Shown one piece after another: positions 1 to 4,780 of a stretch of 6,553 nt of DNA. The position numbers and the translations under genes were made by a program. Position 1 is the stretch's first letter. Each line of letters opens with the position of its first letter. The notes below the pieces were generated by a model. That model did no database searches and was not told the origin of the DNA. It saw only the letters and a program-made list of their open reading frames with translations. Source of the stretch: Methylotenera sp. (lineage in GTDB: Bacteria; Pseudomonadota; Gammaproteobacteria; Burkholderiales; Methylophilaceae); assembly GCA_013816325.1 (NCBI GenBank), contig JACDEP010000125.1, forward strand, positions 1 to 6,553, written 5' to 3'.

Positions 1-1
1 G

Positions 2-379
2 TCATTAGGTTTAACCGTATTTGCGATTATCCTCATCCGCATCTTATGGCGATTTATGAACACCCCTCCGGAATTATTAGACACTTATAAAAAATGGGAA
101 AAAACGTTTGCGACGTTTATACACCGTGTGTTGTACGTTGTATTAATTGCCCTACCGCTCAGTGGCATCATCATGTCAATTTATAGTAAATACGGCATTA
201 AATGGTTTGGCATGCCGTTTATCAAAGGCTTGGATAATAACGCTATGCGTGAACTTTACAAAGAAGCACATGAAGTGATAGGGATTATCCTACTGGTATT
301 GATAGCGATACATGTACTAGGTGCGCTTAAACATAAATTCATTGATAAAGACAACACCATGAAGCGTATGTCTTTTTAA
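2..379 (+). CDS. Cytochrome b561 family protein, C-terminal part (5' end outside window)
   Basis: A di-haem b-type integral membrane cytochrome of the prokaryotic CybB/YceJ type, expected in the inner membrane and moving electrons between the quinone pool and an unidentified partner. The open frame runs unbroken from base 2, so the Met at 56 is probably internal and about 125 residues are visible of a family length near 180. Three hydrophobic segments are visible: one ending in ILIRILWRF just before the Met at 56, one at VLYVVLIALPLSGIIM, and one at VIGIILLVLIAIHVLGA. The Arg-Leu-Trp-Arg stretch followed by a proline, the HRVLY...PLSG motif and the closing HVLGALKHKFID are typical of the family. 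Two histidines 14 residues apart (H72 and H86 counted from the Met at 56) fit the haem-ligand pair of the last helix. The gene ends in a terminator and converges on the EAL gene. The family assignment is firm; the physiological partner is unknown. Confidence 0.88.
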   Translation, partial: SLGLTVFAIILIRILWRFMNTPPELLDTYKKWEKTFATFIHRVLYVVLIALPLSGIIMSIYSKYGIKWFGMPFIKGLDNNAMRELYKEAHEVIGIILLVLIAIHVLGALKHKFIDKDNTMKRMSF

Positions 380-380
380 C

Positions 381-407
381 AAAAAGCCCTCATTTGAGGG
401 CTTTTTT
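381..407. terminator. Bidirectional intrinsic terminator between convergent genes
   Basis: An 11-bp perfect inverted repeat (381-391 and 396-406, core GCCCTC/GAGGGC) encloses a 4-nt ATTT loop. It has an A-tract on the left and a T-tract on the right, so it reads as a rho-independent terminator on both strands. It lies one base after the b561 stop codon and two bases beyond the stop of the minus-strand EAL gene, serving both. Confidence 0.92.
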
Positions 408-408
408 A

Positions 409-1728
409 TTAAAAAGCATATTGAGCTGCCATTCCTATTTCCCGGCCGTTCATATCTCGCCATTCTACATCGCAACATAACACCCGCAATTGCCCTTCGG
501 CCTCATATGTTGCTGACAAAGTCACGCATAAACGTGAGCTTGCTAGTGATAGATAAGGCCGACTAACCTGTAACTCGCCGGGTTGAAAAATGGCGCGATA
601 ATGATATGGTTTGCGTGACCAATCTGCCTCGGTTGCTTTTTCTAACGGTAAGAAAGGAGTAAGGCTCGCTGATCGCTTTGCGATTATGGTGTCACCAAGC
701 TGCTTGCCATAGGCGTCTAATACGTAGCAACAATCTATTCTCTCCATTTCAAGCAATGAAGCACATGCAGACGCTATAGGTTTGTTTTGCGCCATGTCTT
801 TTAGCGCAGACTTGAATTTGTCCATATAAGGCAGTAATTCATCCATAGACACTGAAGATTTTTGGTCTGCGAGTTCACCTATTCCGCCATCACCGTACTG
901 TAATGGTTGGGCAGAAGGCATCGCAAAATAAAAACCCTGCACCAAATCTGCATTACTATCCAAAGCGATAATTGCTTGTTCACGGTTTTCTACACCCTCG
1001 ATTAAAGCTAAGCTACCACACTCATGAATAAGCGCCACGGTAGCACGCAATATGCGGCGTGCCTTATCATTGGATTCTGCTGAGGCAATTAATTTACGGT
1101 CAAGTTTGACGATATCAGGGTTCACGCGCCATATACGTTCAATGTCTGAAGCTTCCGCGCCAAAGTCATCAATCGCTATCAGGCAACCAGCATCTCGATA
1201 GAATTTGACTGCTTCATCCAGTAATTTAGCATCCGGAATCACACCTTCAACTATTTCTACTACAACGCGTTTAGGGGCAATACCATAACTCGCCATCAAT
1301 TCTGCAAAAAATGGCCCATGGTCACGGCGACGATTGATGACCTGAGCCGAAACGTTTAAAAACAGCCATAAATTATTAGCTTGTTCTAACTGATAATTAT
1401 GTAAATGGATAGTGCGGCATAAGCGATCCAAGAAAACTGACTGGACATCGCCGATATGTCCGGCTTCACCCATAAACACCTGTAAGGGAGGAATGTTTTT
1501 ACCGCCAAGCTTGCTAGCACGTAATAATCCCTCATGACCAACAATACGCCGATGTGCGAGACTATAAATAGGCTGGAACGCACTATCTAAGCGCTTCCCT
1601 CCAAAATATCCATAAGCACGATCTTCATTCGTACGCATGGATTGTTTCACGTTACCTAACGACGCCTGGTCTACGTGGGCGAGTGCATAATCTTCCTCAA
1701 GAACAATCGCCGTAGAAGAAATCAACAT
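409..1728 (-). CDS. EAL-domain cyclic-di-GMP phosphodiesterase with C-terminal PDC-like domain
   Basis: A predicted cytoplasmic phosphodiesterase hydrolysing c-di-GMP to pGpG; no signal peptide or membrane segment is visible. The EAL domain spans about residues 45-275. The signature reads EGL rather than EAL (E66-G67-L68, in GHEGLLR). The residues needed for metal binding and catalysis appear intact: E66, N125 (FLNVS), E158 and E161 (VEIVEG), D187-D188 (IDDFG), K208 (VKLD), E244 (LIEGVE) and Q264 (VQGFYFAMP). Their spacing agrees with active EAL enzymes. Loop 6 is DDFGAEASD, with Glu where a glycine is usual. Residues about 295-435 form a second domain with CYVLDAYGKQLGD, a Trp-Ser-x-Lys-Pro-Tyr stretch, SRPYLSL and LCVTLS. 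It resembles the PDC/Cache-like sensor domains that follow some EAL domains, so it may sense a ligand. The chosen start has AGGGA 8 nt upstream; Met31 is an alternative that would still keep the EAL domain. Activity is inferred, not shown. Confidence 0.87.
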   Translation of the reverse strand: MLISSTAIVLEEDYALAHVDQASLGNVKQSMRTNEDRAYGYFGGKRLDSAFQPIYSLAHRRIVGHEGLLRASKLGGKNIPPLQVFMGEAGHIGDVQSVFLDRLCRTIHLHNYQLEQANNLWLFLNVSAQVINRRRDHGPFFAELMASYGIAPKRVVVEIVEGVIPDAKLLDEAVKFYRDAGCLIAIDDFGAEASDIERIWRVNPDIVKLDRKLIASAESNDKARRILRATVALIHECGSLALIEGVENREQAIIALDSNADLVQGFYFAMPSAQPLQYGDGGIGELADQKSSVSMDELLPYMDKFKSALKDMAQNKPIASACASLLEMERIDCCYVLDAYGKQLGDTIIAKRSASLTPFLPLEKATEADWSRKPYHYRAIFQPGELQVSRPYLSLASSRLCVTLSATYEAEGQLRVLCCDVEWRDMNGREIGMAAQYAF

Positions 1729-1736
1729 TTATATTT

Positions 1737-1741
1737 TCCCT
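1737..1741 (-). promoter_or_regulatory. Ribosome-binding site of the EAL gene, abutting a hairpin
   Basis: On the minus strand AGGGA lies 8 nt before the ATG at 1728 and supports that start. It directly follows the T-tract of the hairpin at 1742-1779, so folding of that hairpin could change access to this site or end transcription just before it. Confidence 0.55.
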
Positions 1742-1779
1742 AAAAACGCCTATTTGATAGATACCAAATAGACGTCTTT
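1742..1779 (-). terminator. Terminator-like hairpin in the EAL gene leader (possible attenuator)
   Basis: Read on the minus strand, arms 1779-1765 and 1756-1742 can pair over 15 consecutive positions, two of them G-U wobbles, around the 8-nt loop GUAUCUAU. The core arms CTATTTG and CAAATAG are perfect. The 5' arm starts A-rich and the 3' arm ends in TTTTT, the outline of an intrinsic terminator, although the stem is AU-rich and the T-tract is part of the stem. It ends only 13 nt before the EAL start codon. It could be an attenuator, the end of a short upstream RNA, or a structure that shields the mRNA 5' region. No function can be assigned from one sequence. Confidence 0.45.
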
Positions 1780-1866
1780 GTTTTATTTTTTATGATGGGC
1801 CCGACACTGGGCTGTTAGTGCTGAGAAGCAAATCTCATACCATTGGATTACGCTATTAGCTATATT

Positions 1867-1886
1867 CAACTATATTTCTATAGTTG
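1867..1886 (-). repeat. Perfect 8-bp hairpin with GAAA tetraloop (minus-strand RNA)
   Basis: CAACTATA and TATAGTTG are perfect complements around a 4-nt spacer. In minus-strand RNA the loop reads GAAA, a GNRA tetraloop, a common stable loop in structured RNAs. It lies about 140 nt upstream of the EAL start codon. There is no T-tract, so it is not a terminator. Confidence 0.5.
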
Positions 1887-2087
1887 CGTTGTGGTTTTAG
1901 ATAACTTAACTGGCTATAACTCAGATAACTAGCCCTCTTGTGTAGCGCTATGAGGTTGTATCGTATGCTTAATTTGTTACATCTTTATGAAGTTAATTGC
2001 TACGAAATGGTGTAACGTGAGGGCATTTTATTGGATATGCATCGCAATGGTGCAATGATTTTTTGAGCTTATTATTTTGTAATTAAA

Positions 2088-2106
2088 AGCCCGTGCATGG
2101 CGGGCT
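2088..2106 (-). terminator. Intrinsic terminator downstream of hemE
   Basis: Read on the minus strand, the 6-bp GC-rich stem AGCCCG/CGGGCT with a 7-nt loop is followed by TTTTAATT. It begins 20 nt after the hemE stop codon. The T-tract is short, so some read-through toward the EAL gene is possible. Confidence 0.75.
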
Positions 2107-2126
2107 CATTTAACTTTCTTATTTAA

Positions 2127-3191
2127 TTATTTACTGTGATATTGCCTACTATGTTCCCGCACAGCTGCAAGCATTGCCGCTGCATTCTCTTGCGGTGTCC
2201 ATTGCGTAATGCCATGCCCAAGATTAAATACATGACCATTGCCGTGCCCGTAACTTGCTAAAATATTTACCACTTCTTTTTCAATCGCAGCAGGAGTGGA
2301 TAATAATATGGCAGGATCCAAATTACCTTGTAACGCTACCTTATCGCCCACACGTTTGCGTGCTGACCCAATGTCTACCGCCCAATCCAAGCCTAGTACA
2401 TCTGCGCCAATTTCCGCTTGTGCTTCTAACCACAATGCACCGCCTTTGGTGAATACGATGCGCGGTACGATACGGCCATCATGTTCACGGGTTAAGCCAT
2501 TCACGATCTTTTGCATATAGTTTAATGAGAACTCAATATAGGCGTTATGCGACAATGCGCCACCCCATGAATCGAATATCATTACGGCCTGGGCACCCGC
2601 TGCGATTTGCGCATTGAGGTACTGAATCACGGTTTGCGCTGTAATGTCCAAGATACGATGCAATAAGTCAGGGCGCGCATAGGCCATTTTTTTGATTGTT
2701 AAAAAATCCGTACCTCCTTTACCTTCGACCATATAGGTCGCAAGCGTCCAAGGGCTTCCTGAGAAACCGATTAGTGGCACACGGCCATTCAATGTTTTAC
2801 GGATTTGGCTGACGGCATCAAATACATATTGCAGACTTGCCATATCTGGTACAGCTAGCTTTTGGATATCAGCTTCTTCGCGCAAAGTACGCTCGAATTT
2901 TGGGCCTTCGCCCTCTTCAAAATACAGTCCTAAACCCATCGCATCTGGCACGGTCAGAATATCAGAGAATAAGATTGAAGCATCCAGCAAGGGATAGCGA
3001 TCTAGCGGCTGCAGCGTTACTTCAGTAGCGAAACTTGGATTTTTACAGAGTTGCAGGAAACTACCAGCTGTCTTGCGGCTTTCACGATATTCCGGTAAAT
3101 AACGCCCGGCCTGGCGCATCATCCATACCGGTGTGTAATCAGTTGGCTCACGCATCAGCGCTTTTAAGAAAGTATCGTTTTGTAATTTCAT
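2127..3191 (-). CDS. hemE: Uroporphyrinogen III decarboxylase
   Basis: A cytoplasmic enzyme that removes the four acetate carboxyl groups of uroporphyrinogen III to give coproporphyrinogen III, in haem (and sirohaem-branching) tetrapyrrole synthesis. At 354 residues it is full length for the family. Hallmarks in order: PVWMMRQAGRYLPEYR (residues 21-36), carrying the substrate-binding Arg26 and Arg30; FSDIL with the catalytic Asp77; GFSGSPWTLATYMVEG with Tyr153; FDSWGG with Ser208; QGNLDP near 288-293; and FNLGHGI with His326. Their spacing matches the known active-site residues of the family. The ATG at 3191 gives the usual N-terminus (NDTFLKALMREPTDYTPVW). The upstream sequence has no strong Shine-Dalgarno site, which may mean modest translation. 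It lies 121 bp downstream of gltD in the same direction and ends in its own terminator. Identification is certain. Confidence 0.98.
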   Translation of the reverse strand: MKLQNDTFLKALMREPTDYTPVWMMRQAGRYLPEYRESRKTAGSFLQLCKNPSFATEVTLQPLDRYPLLDASILFSDILTVPDAMGLGLYFEEGEGPKFERTLREEADIQKLAVPDMASLQYVFDAVSQIRKTLNGRVPLIGFSGSPWTLATYMVEGKGGTDFLTIKKMAYARPDLLHRILDITAQTVIQYLNAQIAAGAQAVMIFDSWGGALSHNAYIEFSLNYMQKIVNGLTREHDGRIVPRIVFTKGGALWLEAQAEIGADVLGLDWAVDIGSARKRVGDKVALQGNLDPAILLSTPAAIEKEVVNILASYGHGNGHVFNLGHGITQWTPQENAAAMLAAVREHSRQYHSK

Positions 3192-3237
3192 TTCAAATCA
3201 ATCTTGGACTTTGTTGCCCTCACTTGCCGTACTAACA

Positions 3238-3262
3238 TGTACTCTCAGCTTGTACTGTCAGC
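3238..3262. repeat. Short imperfect tandem repeat upstream of hemE
   Basis: TGTACTCTCAGC (3238-3249) is followed, after one base, by TGTACTGTCAGC (3251-3262), 11 of 12 identical at a 13-bp period. A third GTACT lies just before at 3229. It sits 47-71 bp upstream of the hemE start, in the gltD-hemE gap, where a promoter or operator could be. No known binding-site consensus is recognised. Confidence 0.5.
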
Positions 3263-3312
3263 GTTCGGGCGCCTCGTCCAAAACTGATTGGAAAAGAAAT
3301 GAGGGTTAATAA

Positions 3313-4740
3313 TTACCTAGGAAGCGTAGAATTACCCATTAAGAATTCATCTACCGCCTTCGCTGCCTGACGACCTTCGCGAATCGCCCAAACCACTAAC
3401 GATTGACCGCGGCGTGCATCACCTGCGGCAAATACTTTAGCCTTGCTGGTTTGATAACTATCAGTACCTTCTGTAACAGCTTTAACATTACCGCGTTGAT
3501 CTTTTTCAACGTCAAATGCATCTAATAACTTTTGCACGGGTGACACAAAGCCCATCGCCAGTAATACTAAATCCGCCTTAATCAGAAATTCCGAACCGGC
3601 TACTTCTATCATCTTGCCGTCTTTCCACTCGACTCTACAGCCTTTTAAGTGGGTGACTTTGCCGTTTTCTCCAATGAGTTCCTTGGTGGTGATGGACCAG
3701 TCCCGGTTTGCACCTTCTTCATGCGAACTTGAAGTACGCATCTTTAATGGCCAGTTTGGCCATATGAGTTCCTTATTTTCTTTTTCTGGTGGCTGCGGCA
3801 TTAATTCAAATTGTGTAATGGACAATGCACCATGGCGATTGGAGGTTCCTACACAGTCAGAACCAGTATCACCGCCACCGATAACAACGACGTTTTTATT
3901 AGTGGCCAGTACTTGGTTAGAAACAGTATCGCCAGCTACAACTTTGTTTTGCGGAGTCAAAAAGTCCATCGCGTACATCACGCCATCTAGTTCACGACCT
4001 ATTACTGGCAAGTCGCGTGGCTGCTCTGCACCACCGGCTAATATCACAGCATCGAACTCTGCCAGCAAATCTGCGGCTTTCACGTTTTCCCCCACGTTTT
4101 GGTTCACGCGGAATTCAACGCCTTCAGCTTCCATCTGTGCCATGCGGCGGTCGATATGCATTTTTTCCATTTTGAAATCGGGGATACCGTAGCGTAATAA
4201 GCCTCCAATGCGGTTGCTTTTTTCTAGGACAACGACTTCATGACCGACGCGTGCAAGTTGCTGTGCGGCTGCCATACCTGCCGGGCCGGAGCCTACAATA
4301 GCAACTTTTTTACCAGTCTTGATATTTGAAATTTGTGGTACAACCCAACCATTTTCCCAAGCTTTATCAATAATCGCATGTTCAATGGACTTAATGCCGA
4401 CAGCATCATCATTGATATTCAACGTACATGCCGCCTCACAAGGAGCAGGGCAAATACGTCCAGTGAATTCCGGGAAGTTATTGGTTGAATGCAATACTTC
4501 TATCGCACTATGCCAATCTTGGTTGTAAACCAAGTCATTCCAGTCTGGGATGATGTTATTAACAGGGCAACCCGTTGTACAAAATGGAATACCGCAATCC
4601 ATACAGCGTGCGCCTTGTTGCTTGGCTTGGTCGTCAGTTAAATGTAATACAAATTCTTTGTAATTTTTAACCCGATTCTCTACTGGCAGATTTGCTTCTG
4701 CCAGCCGTTCATATTCCATGAATCCCGTTACTTTACCCAT
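3313..4740 (-). CDS. gltD: Glutamate synthase (NADPH) small (beta) subunit
   Basis: The electron-input subunit of NADPH-GOGAT. It oxidises NADPH through FAD and passes electrons through iron-sulphur clusters to the large subunit, which makes glutamate from 2-oxoglutarate and glutamine. At 475 residues it is full length. The N-terminal domain has cysteines C46, C49, C54 and C58 (CMDCGIPFC..GCP) and C97, C101 and C105 (CPAPCEAAC), the usual 4Fe-4S ligand sets. The FAD Rossmann motif is VAIVGSGPAGMAAA (146-159), the NADPH motif VVVIGGGDTGSDCVGTS (284-300), and the C-terminal FAD contact VFAAGDARRGQSLVVWAI (436-453). The start gives the typical MGKVTGFMEYER. AAGGGA lies about 12 nt before the ATG, a slightly long spacing. 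The gene follows gltB after 31 bp with no terminator, so the two are almost certainly one operon. Related flavoprotein subunits exist, but the adjacency to gltB settles the call. Confidence 0.97.
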   Translation of the reverse strand: MGKVTGFMEYERLAEANLPVENRVKNYKEFVLHLTDDQAKQQGARCMDCGIPFCTTGCPVNNIIPDWNDLVYNQDWHSAIEVLHSTNNFPEFTGRICPAPCEAACTLNINDDAVGIKSIEHAIIDKAWENGWVVPQISNIKTGKKVAIVGSGPAGMAAAQQLARVGHEVVVLEKSNRIGGLLRYGIPDFKMEKMHIDRRMAQMEAEGVEFRVNQNVGENVKAADLLAEFDAVILAGGAEQPRDLPVIGRELDGVMYAMDFLTPQNKVVAGDTVSNQVLATNKNVVVIGGGDTGSDCVGTSNRHGALSITQFELMPQPPEKENKELIWPNWPLKMRTSSSHEEGANRDWSITTKELIGENGKVTHLKGCRVEWKDGKMIEVAGSEFLIKADLVLLAMGFVSPVQKLLDAFDVEKDQRGNVKAVTEGTDSYQTSKAKVFAAGDARRGQSLVVWAIREGRQAAKAVDEFLMGNSTLPR

Positions 4741-4756
4741 ATTTAAAGTCTTTCCC

Positions 4757-4780
4757 TTATGCAGCTGCTATTTATGCAGC
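4757..4780. repeat. 9-bp direct repeat across the gltB stop codon
   Basis: TTATGCAGC occurs at 4757-4765 and 4772-4780, a 15-bp period. On the minus strand the inner copy encodes the last Ala-Ala and the TAA stop of gltB. The second copy lies in the same frame five codons later and again reads Ala-Ala-stop. It looks like a small tandem duplication of the gene end. Confidence 0.55.

Larger units (their letters stand above)
1729..2126. other. 398-bp intergenic region between hemE and the EAL gene
   Basis: No protein gene is supported here; the longest noteworthy frame is 21 codons without a ribosome-binding site. At the right end it contains the hemE terminator (2088-2106). The rest is AT-rich with several inverted repeats: 1932-1937 with 2019-2024 (GCCCTC/GAGGGC), 1976-1981 with 2011-2016 (GTTACA/TGTAAC), a perfect hairpin at 1867-1886, short stems at 1822-1837 and 1799-1812, and the long hairpin at 1742-1779. 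The EAL gene promoter must lie here if the hemE terminator works. One weak minus-strand candidate is TTATCT followed 16 nt later by TATAGA (about 1905 to 1878), which matches the sigma-70 consensus poorly. Confidence 0.6.

Noticed and set aside
1950..2015. A 21-codon plus-strand frame (ATG at 1950, TAA at 2013-2015) in the hemE-EAL gap
   Set aside because: There is no ribosome-binding site before it, no recognisable product, and its length is expected by chance.
2041..2066. Weak plus-strand terminator-like hairpin (ATCGCA/TGCAAT with one mismatch) followed by TTTTTT
   Set aside because: The stem is only five pairs with a mismatch, and no plus-strand gene precedes it. The tandem GCAATGGT/GCAATGAT here explains the apparent symmetry.
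1742..2087. c-di-GMP-I (GEMM) riboswitch upstream of the EAL gene
   Set aside because: The GAAA tetraloop hairpin is suggestive, but the conserved core around it (such as ACGCAAAGCC) is absent on both strands.
3225..3270. Sigma-70 promoter for hemE (CTGACA as a -35 box)
   Set aside because: At 16-18 bp spacing no acceptable -10 box follows on the minus strand; the best candidates match the consensus at only about two positions.
3263..3280. GC-rich stretch with a GGCGCC palindrome in the gltD-hemE gap as a gltD terminator
   Set aside because: The possible stem is only about three pairs and no T-tract follows on the minus strand.
3614..4192. Long plus-strand open frame of 192 codons inside gltD
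   Set aside because: It lies wholly antisense to a well-conserved gene, has no recognisable domain, and is a shadow of gltD codon usage.
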